Source: Burkholderiaceae bacterium (GTDB lineage Bacteria > Pseudomonadota > Gammaproteobacteria > Burkholderiales > Burkholderiaceae_E). Taken from it: a DNA stretch of 7,639 bases. The position numbers were made by a program, and so were the translations under genes. The notes beneath the pieces are model-generated. The model did no database searches. It had not been told where the DNA came from and was given only the letters and a program-made list of their open reading frames with translations. Position 1 is the first letter of the stretch. Every line of letters starts with the position of its first letter. The stretch is from positions 1 through 7,639 of the forward strand of contig JAHYJF010000170.1 in NCBI GenBank assembly GCA_019428955.1, in the 5' to 3' direction. Shown in pieces: positions 1 through 5,289 of this stretch.

Positions 1-189
1 CCATTTTCGCACCTCGAGGGACACTGGCTGTTCGTGCCGCTCGCCAAAGGTGCGTGCCGGGTGGAGTTCTCGCTCGATTACGCATTTGCCAGCGCAATGT
101 TGGGAACGCTGCTGGCGCCGGTGTTCGGCAAGATCAGCGCCAATTTCGTCGACGCCTTCGTAAAGCGCGCCGAGGAGATCTACAACTGA
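1..189 (+). CDS. ratA: RatA-family START/SRPBCC protein, 3' end only
   Basis: Frame 1 is open from the first base to TGA at 187-189, giving the last 62 residues of a protein that begins outside the window. The visible part has the pattern HLEGHWLFVPLA, then CRVEFSLDYAFAS, then a C-terminal helix around FGKISANFVDAFVKRAEEIYN. This matches the end of the RatA/Coq10-like START-domain family (oligoketide cyclase/lipid transport type, also annotated as ribosome association toxin RatA). Members fold as a helix-grip with a hydrophobic pocket, and the Coq10 branch binds ubiquinone. The gene ends 13 nt before the convergent DUF4124 gene, leaving no room for an obvious terminator. A ratA gene next to a DUF4124 gene and guaB is a familiar betaproteobacterial order, which supports the call. 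The toxin label is historical and the actual role here is unknown. Confidence 0.8.
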   Translation, partial: PFSHLEGHWLFVPLAKGACRVEFSLDYAFASAMLGTLLAPVFGKISANFVDAFVKRAEEIYN

Positions 190-202
190 ACGAAGGCCTG
201 CC

Positions 203-763
203 TCACTGTGCCGCGCAGTCGTCCGCGATCGAGCGCTGAAGTTCAGCCACGCGCTGGGCGCGTTCCAGGTCGCCGACGAAGCGCTGGACCCCATTCTCGC
301 CAACCGTCTTGACCCGCGCCCCTGACTCGAGCGTTCGCAGGCTGGCGCGCATATCGTCGCAGGCGCGCGCTTTCTTCTGCTCGAGAATCGCGGCCTCGTC
401 CTGTTTCTTCCGGGCCTCGGCCTCTGCGGCGCGGCGCTTGTTGGATTCAATCTCACGCTCGGCGATGGTCTTTCTTGCCGCCGGCGCTTTGGCGGTCGCT
501 ACCGGGGCGCCCGACGGCGCGGCCGCTGCACTGGCGCCGCCATCCCCGGGCTTGATGCCACTCTCGCGCAAGGGTTGCTCAGCAGTGCCTGGCGTGGTCG
601 CCTTGGGCCGGCGCAGGATCTGGCTCTGCCGAATCTCGCGTGGTGGTGGCTGATCCGAGTAGACCATGTGTCCGCTGGCGTCACGCCACTGGTAGGGCGT
701 GCCAGCGGCCATGGCACTGCCGGCGGCAAGGGAGAGGGCCAGGACTAGCGTGATGGTCTTCAT
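203..763 (-). CDS. Secreted DUF4124-domain protein
   Basis: This 186-residue protein has a clear Sec signal peptide: MKTITLVLALSLAAGSAMAA has a Lys near the start, a hydrophobic core and an AMA-A signal peptidase I site near residue 20. Directly after it comes the DUF4124 core (residues about 22-45), GTPYQWRDASGHMVYSDQPPP, typical of small periplasmic proteins of unknown function. A low-complexity Ala/Pro/Gly linker spans about 55-98. A charged, probably coiled-coil helix spans about 99-133 (AEREIESNKRRAAEAEARKK). The C-terminal segment has Cys135 and Cys183, which could form a disulphide in the periplasm. The start was chosen because the signal peptide begins exactly there, although no strong Shine-Dalgarno sequence precedes it. 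The gene converges on ratA and is divergent from guaB. DUF4124 has no established biochemical function, so none is assigned. Confidence 0.85.
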   Translation of the reverse strand: MKTITLVLALSLAAGSAMAAGTPYQWRDASGHMVYSDQPPPREIRQSQILRRPKATTPGTAEQPLRESGIKPGDGGASAAAAPSGAPVATAKAPAARKTIAEREIESNKRRAAEAEARKKQDEAAILEQKKARACDDMRASLRTLESGARVKTVGENGVQRFVGDLERAQRVAELQRSIADDCAAQ

Positions 764-803
764 GGTGCGATCTGTGACTCAGCTGAATTGGCTGGATTGT
801 CGC

Positions 804-834
804 CGGATGCCTGCCCAGCCGGGGATGGCATCCG
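804..834. promoter_or_regulatory. Inverted repeat in the DUF4124-guaB divergent spacer
   Basis: CGGATGCC at 804-811 is the exact reverse complement of GGCATCCG at 827-834. The same axis continues inward with CCC (814-816) opposite GGG (822-824), separated from the outer arms by a 2x2 mismatch. It lies about 60 bp upstream of the guaB -10 box and about 40 bp upstream of the minus-strand DUF4124 start. It could be an operator in DNA or a hairpin in the DUF4124 leader. No T-run follows on either strand, so it is not a canonical terminator. The rest of the 161-nt spacer holds only the guaB promoter and RBS. Confidence 0.4.
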
Positions 835-894
835 ATGGGGGGAGGCTCACGCACGCTGTATGGTATGAGCCGTCCCCGCCACTGGTGCCTTGGC

Positions 895-900
895 TATAAT
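895..900 (+). promoter_or_regulatory. Probable guaB -10 element
   Basis: A perfect TATAAT hexamer lies 24 nt upstream of the guaB ATG, within TGGCTATAATG. No good -35 TTGACA-like hexamer is seen at 16-18 nt spacing. If used, transcription would start near 906-908 and give a leader of under 20 nt, with no space for a riboswitch. The assignment rests on the perfect hexamer and its position only. Confidence 0.55.
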
Positions 901-913
901 GCCATTTTGGGTC

Positions 914-918
914 AGGGG
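914..918 (+). promoter_or_regulatory. guaB ribosome binding site
   Basis: AGGGG ends 6 nt before ATG at 925. This decides the guaB start: an in-frame ATG exists 90 nt further upstream at 835, but it lies before the -10 element and would add 30 residues unlike any IMP dehydrogenase N-terminus. Confidence 0.6.
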
Positions 919-924
919 TGGTTT

Positions 925-2388
925 ATGCGATTGTCAAGAATGGCACTGACGTTTGACGACGTCCTGCTGGTACCGGCGTTTTCCGACATGCTCCCGCGGG
1001 ACGTTTCACTGAAGACGCGCCTGTCACGCAACATCGCCCTCGGAATCCCGCTTGTCTCAGCGGCCATGGACACTGTGACCGAGGCCGAATTGGCAATCGC
1101 GATAGCGCAGGAAGGCGGTTTCGGCGTGGTCCACAAGAACCTGTCACCGGAGCACCAGGCCGCCGAGGTTGCCAAAGTCAAGCGCTATGAAACCGGCATC
1201 CTGCGTGATCCGATCACAGTTGCGCCCGACATGACGGTGCGCGACGTCATTGCCCTGGCGCGCCAGCACAAGATTTCCGGTTTTCCGGTGCTCGCCCGCG
1301 ACGGTACCGTCGCGGGTATCATCACCAACCGCGATCTTCGTTTCGAAACGAGGCTCGACGAACCGGTGTGCAAGATCATGACGCCGCGCGAACGGCTGGT
1401 GACGGTCCTCGAGGGTGCCACCCCGGAGGACGGCCAGGCGCTGATGCACGAGCATCGACTTGAGCGGGTGCTGATCGTTGACCAGACGTTTCAGCTGCGC
1501 GGCTTGATGACGGTCAAGGACATCATCAAGGCCACTGAACACCCCAACGCCACCAAGGATTCACAGGGCAAGCTGCGGGTCGGCGCCGCGGTCGGCGTGG
1601 CCGGCGATACCGAAGAGCGCGTCGAGCGTCTCGCGCGTGTCGGTGTCGACGCGATCATCGTCGATACCGCCCATGGGCACAGCATCGGCGTGTTGAACCG
1701 GGTGCGCTGGATCAAGGAGAATTTCCCCAACATCGATGTGATCGGCGGCAACATCGCTACTGCCGAAGCCGCCCGGGCCATGATCGATGCCGGTGCCGAC
1801 GCGGTGAAGGTCGGGATCGGGCCCGGCTCGATCTGCACCACGCGGATCGTCGCCGGGGTTGGCGTGCCCCAGATTTCGGCGATCGAGGACGTCGCCAAGG
1901 GCCTTGCCGGATCCGGGGTGCCGATGATCGCCGACGGCGGGGTGCGCTACTCGGGTGACGTCGCCAAGGCGATCGCCGCCGGTGCCGATTCGGTGATGCT
2001 GGGTTCAATGTTCGCGGGCACCGAGGAAGCGCCGGGCGAGGTGATCCTCTACCAGGGCCGCTCGTACAAGAGCTACCGGGGCATGGGTTCGCTGGGAGCG
2101 ATGAGCGATGGCGCGGCCGATCGCTATTTCCAGGACTCGAGTGCCAACATCGACAAGCTGGTGCCCGAAGGCATCGAGGGCAGGGTTCCCTACAAGGGCT
2201 CGGTACTCGCGATCATCTACCAGCTTTGCGGCGGCGTGCGGGCCAGCATGGGCTACTGCGGCTGCGGCTCCATCGAGCAAATGCGCGAGCGCGCCCAATT
2301 CGTCCGGATTTCCTCCGCCGGCATTCGCGAATCGCACGTCCACGACGTGCAGATTACGAAGGAAGCGCCCAATTACCACATCGAATAG
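925..2388 (+). CDS. guaB: IMP dehydrogenase
   Basis: This 487-residue enzyme oxidises IMP to XMP with NAD+, the committed step of guanine nucleotide synthesis in the cytoplasm. The start MRLSRMALTFDDVLLVPAFS is the typical family N-terminus and the length is standard. The (beta/alpha)8 barrel is interrupted by a CBS-domain pair at about residues 93-205 (ITVAPDMTVRDVIAL... and MTPRERLVTVLEGAT...), the regulatory Bateman module. The catalytic loop GIGPGSICTTR carries the nucleophile Cys304. The IMP-binding segment MIADGGVRYSGD and the SYRGMGSLGAM stretch (about 383-393) follow. The mobile flap contains the Arg400-Tyr401 pair (DRYFQDS) that activates water, and EGIEGRVPYKG follows. All key residues are present, so the gene appears fully functional. 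It is the first gene of an operon with guaA, whose ATG lies 15 nt past the guaB stop. Confidence 0.98.
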   Translation: MRLSRMALTFDDVLLVPAFSDMLPRDVSLKTRLSRNIALGIPLVSAAMDTVTEAELAIAIAQEGGFGVVHKNLSPEHQAAEVAKVKRYETGILRDPITVAPDMTVRDVIALARQHKISGFPVLARDGTVAGIITNRDLRFETRLDEPVCKIMTPRERLVTVLEGATPEDGQALMHEHRLERVLIVDQTFQLRGLMTVKDIIKATEHPNATKDSQGKLRVGAAVGVAGDTEERVERLARVGVDAIIVDTAHGHSIGVLNRVRWIKENFPNIDVIGGNIATAEAARAMIDAGADAVKVGIGPGSICTTRIVAGVGVPQISAIEDVAKGLAGSGVPMIADGGVRYSGDVAKAIAAGADSVMLGSMFAGTEEAPGEVILYQGRSYKSYRGMGSLGAMSDGAADRYFQDSSANIDKLVPEGIEGRVPYKGSVLAIIYQLCGGVRASMGYCGCGSIEQMRERAQFVRISSAGIRESHVHDVQITKEAPNYHIE

Positions 2389-2400
2389 GTGGCCACACCT
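2387..2400 (+). promoter_or_regulatory. Shine-Dalgarno hairpin at the guaB-guaA junction
   Basis: AGGTG (2387-2391) and CACCT (2396-2400) are exact reverse complements around a GCCA loop, forming a 5-bp stem. The stem contains the only Shine-Dalgarno-like sequence for guaA, AGGTGG at 2387-2392, and two bases of the guaB stop codon TAG (2386-2388). Folded, it would hide the guaA RBS; a ribosome terminating on guaB would melt it. This is the geometry expected for translational coupling, but function is inferred. Confidence 0.4.
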
Positions 2401-2403
2401 GCC

Positions 2404-3996
2404 ATGCACGACAAGATCCTGATTGTCGATTTCGGCTCTCAGGTGACGCAGCTCATTGCGCGCCGGATCCGGGAACTGCACGTCTACTGCGAGATTCACC
2501 CCTTCGACGATTGTGTCGGCACGCTGGACACCTGGCTGTCGGAAGGATCGCTGCGCGGTGTAATCCTCTCGGGCGGGCCCGACTCGGTCACCGACGAACA
2601 GACGCCGCGGATTGCGCCGGGGATACTCGAGTCCGGAGTGCCGCTGCTGGGCATCTGCTACGGCATGCAGGCGATGGCCGTGCAGATGGGCGGAACGGTC
2701 GCCGCGGGCGACATTCGCGAGTTCGGCCATGCCCAGGTCAGGGCTCACGGCCATACCAGACTGCTCGACGGCATCGAGGACTTCCGTACTCCCGAAGGCC
2801 ACGCCATGCTCGACGTCTGGATGAGCCACGGCGACAAGGTGGTCGCGATGCCCGCAGGCTTTCGCATCATGGCTGCAACCGCGAGTTGTCCCATCGCCGG
2901 CATTGCCGATGACGAGCGCCGCTACTACGGCGTGCAGTGGCACCCCGAGGTCACCCATACCCGCCAGGGGCGGGCGATGTACGAGCGCTTCGTGCTCGGG
3001 GTCTGCGGTGCCCGGCCGGACTGGACCATGCCCGGCTTTGTCGATGAGGCCGTGGCGAAGATCCGCGCCCAGGTCGATGGCGAGCACGTGATCCTCGGAC
3101 TCTCCGGCGGGGTCGACTCATCGGTGGCCGCGGCGCTGATTCACCGCGCCATAGGGGCGCGCCTGACCTGCGTGTTCGTCGACCATGGGCTGTTGCGCCA
3201 GGGCGAGGCGGAGCAGGTTATGGAAACGTTCGATCGCAACATGGGCCTGGACGTCATTCATGTCGAAGCCGCCGAAGACTTTCTCGGCAAACTGGCAGGG
3301 GTCGGCGATCCCGAGGCCAAGCGCAAGATCATCGGGCGCGAGTTCGTCGAGGTCTTCCAGCGCGAGGCGGCGAAGATTGCCGATGCCAAGTGGCTGGCCC
3401 AGGGAACGATCTATCCCGACGTGATCGAATCGGCCGGAGCCAAGAGCAAGAAGGCTCACAGCATCAAGTCACATCACAACGTGGGCGGGCTGCCGGAAAC
3501 GCTTCACCTCAAGCTGCTCGAGCCTTTGCGCGACCTGTTCAAGGACGAGGTCCGCGAACTTGGGGTCGCGCTAGGGCTGCCGCGCGAGATGGTCTACCGC
3601 CATCCCTTCCCCGGCCCGGGGCTGGGCGTGCGGATCCTCGGTGAAGTGCACGCCGAATTCGCGGCTATGCTGCGCCAAGCCGACGCGATATTCATTGAAG
3701 AGCTCCGCGGCACGAAGGATCTCGACGGCGAGAATTGGTACGACAAGACCGCCCAGGCGTTCGCGGTTTTCCTGCCGGTGAAGTCGGTGGGGGTGATGGG
3801 CGACGGACGCACCTACGAATACGTCGTGGCCTTGCGCGCGGTGCAGACGCAGGACTTCATGACCGCGCACTGGGCGCACCTGCCCCATGACCTGCTGGCG
3901 CGGGTGTCGAATCGCATCATCAACGAGGTGCGCGGCGTCAACCGGGTGGTCTATGACATCTCGGGCAAGCCGCCGGCGACTATCGAGTGGGAGTAG
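2404..3996 (+). CDS. guaA: GMP synthase (glutamine-hydrolysing)
   Basis: This 530-residue enzyme converts XMP, ATP and glutamine to GMP, completing the pathway begun by guaB. The N-terminal class I glutamine amidotransferase domain (about 1-200) shows the nucleophile Cys85 in GICYGMQ and the other triad members His180 and Glu182 in WHPEVTHT. The ATP pyrophosphatase domain begins near 205 with the PP-loop LSGGVDSS (Ser234-Ser239 region). It continues with LAQGTIYPDVIES and KSHHNVGGLPE. The dimerisation domain ends in the canonical NRVVYDISGKPPATIEWE. The ATG at 2404 is preferred because it follows AGGTGG by 11 nt and begins MHDKILIVDFGSQ, a normal family start. A GTG at 2389 in the same frame would add five residues but has no RBS. 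The full C-terminus is intact even though foreign sequence begins just after the stop. No clear terminator follows. Confidence 0.98.
   Translation: MHDKILIVDFGSQVTQLIARRIRELHVYCEIHPFDDCVGTLDTWLSEGSLRGVILSGGPDSVTDEQTPRIAPGILESGVPLLGICYGMQAMAVQMGGTVAAGDIREFGHAQVRAHGHTRLLDGIEDFRTPEGHAMLDVWMSHGDKVVAMPAGFRIMAATASCPIAGIADDERRYYGVQWHPEVTHTRQGRAMYERFVLGVCGARPDWTMPGFVDEAVAKIRAQVDGEHVILGLSGGVDSSVAAALIHRAIGARLTCVFVDHGLLRQGEAEQVMETFDRNMGLDVIHVEAAEDFLGKLAGVGDPEAKRKIIGREFVEVFQREAAKIADAKWLAQGTIYPDVIESAGAKSKKAHSIKSHHNVGGLPETLHLKLLEPLRDLFKDEVRELGVALGLPREMVYRHPFPGPGLGVRILGEVHAEFAAMLRQADAIFIEELRGTKDLDGENWYDKTAQAFAVFLPVKSVGVMGDGRTYEYVVALRAVQTQDFMTAHWAHLPHDLLARVSNRIINEVRGVNRVVYDISGKPPATIEWE
3961..3996 (+). other. 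Candidate island attachment region at guaA 3' end
   Basis: The conserved last codons of guaA are a documented integration hotspot for genomic islands, because site-specific integrases restore the 3' end on insertion. Here the coding end is intact and mobile-element sequence begins within a few bases of the stop. No second copy of this sequence is visible in the window, so the other end of any island would lie beyond 7639. No integrase gene is visible. The exact att core cannot be defined from one end. Confidence 0.35.
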
Positions 3997-4000
3997 GGGT

Positions 4001-4123
4001 GCCTTGCAAGTGTCGGTGCACACCCAAACCTGATCGGATGTGGAAGCGCAGATCGGCTCACCCGCCGAAGCCGGACAGATCACCGGCAACGTCAATACGC
4101 TCATTATCTTGCGAGTGAAGGAT
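4001..4123 (+). pseudogene. Remnant of a conjugative coupling protein (TraD-like)
   Basis: Reading from 4001 gives ALQVSVHTQT, then an in-frame TGA (4031-4033), then SDVEAQIGSPAEAGQ and ITGNVNTLIILRVKD. This resembles, from memory, the C-terminal ATPase region of TraD-type type IV coupling proteins of integrating conjugative elements, where a VHTQT motif is followed by E..IGS.AKAGQI.GN.NTLI.LRV. Such proteins are membrane-bound hexameric ATPases that feed relaxase-bound DNA to the transfer channel. Only about 41 codons remain of a protein normally several hundred residues long, with no start, no Walker motifs and an internal stop, so it cannot be functional. Similarity seems to fade after LRVKD. 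The fragment begins four bases after the guaA stop. Together with the non-coding remainder to 4235 it fills the intergenic gap. Confidence 0.55.
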
Positions 4124-4182
4124 GTGGGCCCGGCCGCATGGAGCCGGCCAGGAGTCCGTGATGCTCCCAGCAATATTTGGTG

Positions 4183-4217
4183 TATAGTATGGTTTCATGT
4201 AGTTACGTTGCTACAAT
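4183..4217 (+). promoter_or_regulatory. Toxin-antitoxin promoter and palindromic operator
   Basis: Two -10-like hexamers are present: TATAGT (4183-4188) and TACAAT (4212-4217), neither with a good -35 box. Between and overlapping them is an 18-bp imperfect palindrome, TGTAG-nn-ACGT-nn-CTACA (4198-4215). A palindrome over the promoter is what Phd/YefM-type antitoxins, alone or with toxin, bind to repress their own operon. The site lies 20 bp upstream of the antitoxin start. Confidence 0.45.
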
Positions 4218-4235
4218 GATGCTTGGAGGTGCGCC

Positions 4236-4490
4236 ATGACGATGACAACGTTATCCAGCCGCGAGTTCAATCAGGACACCAGCAGGGCCAAGAAGGCCGC
4301 CAGGGACGGGCCGGTGTTTATCACCGATCGAGGCAGACCGGCTCACGTGCTCCTGAGCATTGAGCACTATCAGTCTCTGGCTGCGCCCGCTGCCAGCATC
4401 ATTGATTTGTTGGCGATGCCAGGCGCTGAGACGATCAGATTCGTGGCGCCGCGTGTCCGCAAGCTTTCGAAGCCGGCGGACCTGACGTGA
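4236..4490 (+). CDS. Phd/YefM-family antitoxin
   Basis: This 84-residue protein has the Phd/YefM pattern: MTTLSSREFNQDTSRAKKAA, then GPVFITDRGRPAHVLLSIEHYQSL. That is the N-terminal DNA-binding dimer fold, with the strand-turn VFITDRGRPAHVL diagnostic of the family. The C-terminal part from about residue 52 is less conserved and should wrap the toxin, blocking the PIN active site. GGAGGT at 4225-4230 lies 5 nt before the ATG at 4236; a second ATG two codons on (4242) is possible but worse placed. The stop TGA overlaps the toxin ATG by one base, so the pair is translationally coupled. The protein should repress its own promoter through the palindrome upstream. It is labelled by fold, not as VapB, because VapC toxins pair with several antitoxin families. 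Confidence 0.9.
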   Translation: MTMTTLSSREFNQDTSRAKKAARDGPVFITDRGRPAHVLLSIEHYQSLAAPAASIIDLLAMPGAETIRFVAPRVRKLSKPADLT

Positions 4491-4927
4491 TGTTCTTGCT
4501 CGACACGAACGTCGTTTCGGAGCTACGCAAAGCCAAGTCCGGAAAGGCCCATCCCTTGGTGACTGCGTGGGCGGCCCGCATACCTGCTGGCAGCTTGTAC
4601 TTGTCCGCGATTACTTTGCTTGAACTCGAGATGGGCGTTCTTCAACTCGAGCGGCGCGACGCTGCACAGGGAGTGATCTTGCGCACGTGGTTGGATGGTC
4701 ACGTGCTGCCAGCGTTTGCCGGACGTGTGCTCGCGGTCGATGCGGCGGTGGCGCTTCAATGCGCACGGCTGCACGTGCCAGACAAACTGAGCGAGCGCGA
4801 CGCGATGATCGCTGCGACGGCGCTCGTTCATGGCATGACGGTAGTGACCCGCAACGTGGCCGACCTTGAAGCCAGCGGCGTGCCGCTGCTCAACCCGTGG
4901 CTCGCACAGCCGGCATCTCGCCGCTAA
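4490..4927 (+). CDS. vapC: VapC/FitB-type PIN-domain ribonuclease toxin
   Basis: This 145-residue protein is a complete PIN domain, a Mg2+-dependent ribonuclease fold. VapC toxins cut tRNA or rRNA to stop translation when free of antitoxin; the target here is unknown. The four acidic residues of the active site are all visible: Asp5 in MFLLDTNVVSELRK, Glu45 in ITLLELEMG, Asp104 in LSERDAMIAATAL, and Asp125 in VVTRNVADLEASGV. The length is typical. The start is taken as ATG 4490, in the TGATG overlap with the antitoxin stop and 9 nt after GGCGGA; a GTG one codon upstream is also possible. With its antitoxin it forms an apparently intact addiction module, in contrast to the broken genes around it, as expected for a unit whose loss is selected against. 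Confidence 0.92.
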   Translation: MFLLDTNVVSELRKAKSGKAHPLVTAWAARIPAGSLYLSAITLLELEMGVLQLERRDAAQGVILRTWLDGHVLPAFAGRVLAVDAAVALQCARLHVPDKLSERDAMIAATALVHGMTVVTRNVADLEASGVPLLNPWLAQPASRR

Positions 4928-4970
4928 GAAGATGGGCGAAGAAATCAGTCGCGACAATAGTCAAGGCGAT

Positions 4971-4996
4971 AAACTTGGCCAAACTTTGGAAAACTT
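4971..4996 (+). repeat. Three AAACTT blocks at exact 10-bp spacing
   Basis: AAACTT occurs at 4971-4976, 4981-4986 and 4991-4996, each start 10 bp from the last, one helical turn of B-DNA. The middle part also forms the palindrome CCAAA-C-TTTGG (4979-4989). The array sits between the toxin gene and the helix-turn-helix pseudogene, ending 31 bp before the ATG of the latter. It could be a phased binding site or a short slippage product. The remainder of this 99-nt gap (4928-5026) shows nothing else. Confidence 0.5.
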
Positions 4997-5026
4997 CACT
5001 GCGTGATACCAAGCGAGTTGCTTGAC

Positions 5027-5227
5027 ATGAACCAACCCGATGACGGAATTCTCACGCTGGATGACTTGGCGGTCTAACTGAAGGCTGGCAAGAAAACGGT
5101 TTACCGGCTGGCCCAGCAGGGAGGGATGCCGGGGTTCAAGCTGGGTGGCACCTGGCGGTTTCGTCGTACCGAATTGGACCGTTGGATTGCCGCGCAGATC
5201 GCCGGGAAAACGCAGGACAAGACATGA
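5027..5227 (+). pseudogene. Excisionase-type helix-turn-helix protein, interrupted by TAA
   Basis: Reading through one stop, the frame encodes 66 codons: MNQPDDGILTLDDLAV, TAA at 5075-5077, LKAGKKTVYRLAQQGGMPGF, then KLGGTWRFRRTELDRWI and a short basic tail. This is the MerR-like excisionase/helix-turn-helix family (TIGR01764-like), whose pattern is LT.eeva.yLkvs..TvYrLaq.G.iPg.K.gg.WRF...eld.WI. The TAA stands where the family has Tyr (VxxYLK), one base from TAC or TAT, so it is most simply a nonsense mutation inside the DNA-binding region. Everything before and after is in frame and well conserved, implying a recent event. Small proteins of this family often sit just upstream of restriction-modification genes, as here, or act as recombination directionality factors. 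No suitable in-frame start restores the recognition helix after the stop. Confidence 0.8.
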
Positions 5228-5289
5228 GCGACTCGCAAAACGATAGCGACCTGGCGGCCTCGCTCAGAGGGGTGTCCGCACGCCCATGA
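5224..5289 (+). CDS. Possible 21-residue coupling ORF or gene remnant
   Basis: A short frame encodes MSDSQNDSDLAASLRGVSARP. Its ATGA (5224-5227) overlaps the stop of the helix-turn-helix pseudogene, and its own TGA overlaps the methyltransferase ATG as ATGA (5286-5289). Double ATGA overlaps are typical of coupled operons. The peptide matches nothing I recognise. It may be a translational link, a remnant of a larger gene after deletion, or chance. Confidence 0.25.
   Translation: MSDSQNDSDLAASLRGVSARP

Noticed and set aside
835..924. Upstream ATG extension of guaB by 30 codons.
   Set aside because: It lies before the -10 box, lacks family similarity, and ATG 925 has a good RBS and the standard N-terminus.
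2005..3087. Long open frame on the minus strand opposite guaB and guaA (360 codons).
   Set aside because: It is antisense to two clearly conserved enzymes; its translation is His/Asp/Arg-rich without recognisable domains, as usual for shadows in GC-rich genes.
4130..4147. Hairpin CCGGC/GCCGG as a terminator after guaA.
   Set aside because: It has only 5 bp with an 8-nt loop, no T-run follows, and it lies over 130 nt beyond the stop.
4932..5006. Short ORF of 24 codons after the toxin gene (MGEEISRDNSQGDKLGQTLE...).
   Set aside because: It has no convincing RBS and no recognisable similarity, and its composition is dominated by the AAACTT repeats.
5022..5027. Perfect TTGACA, a possible -35 box.
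   Set aside because: It overlaps the ATG of the helix-turn-helix gene, and no good -10 box lies 16-18 bp downstream (GGAATT at best).
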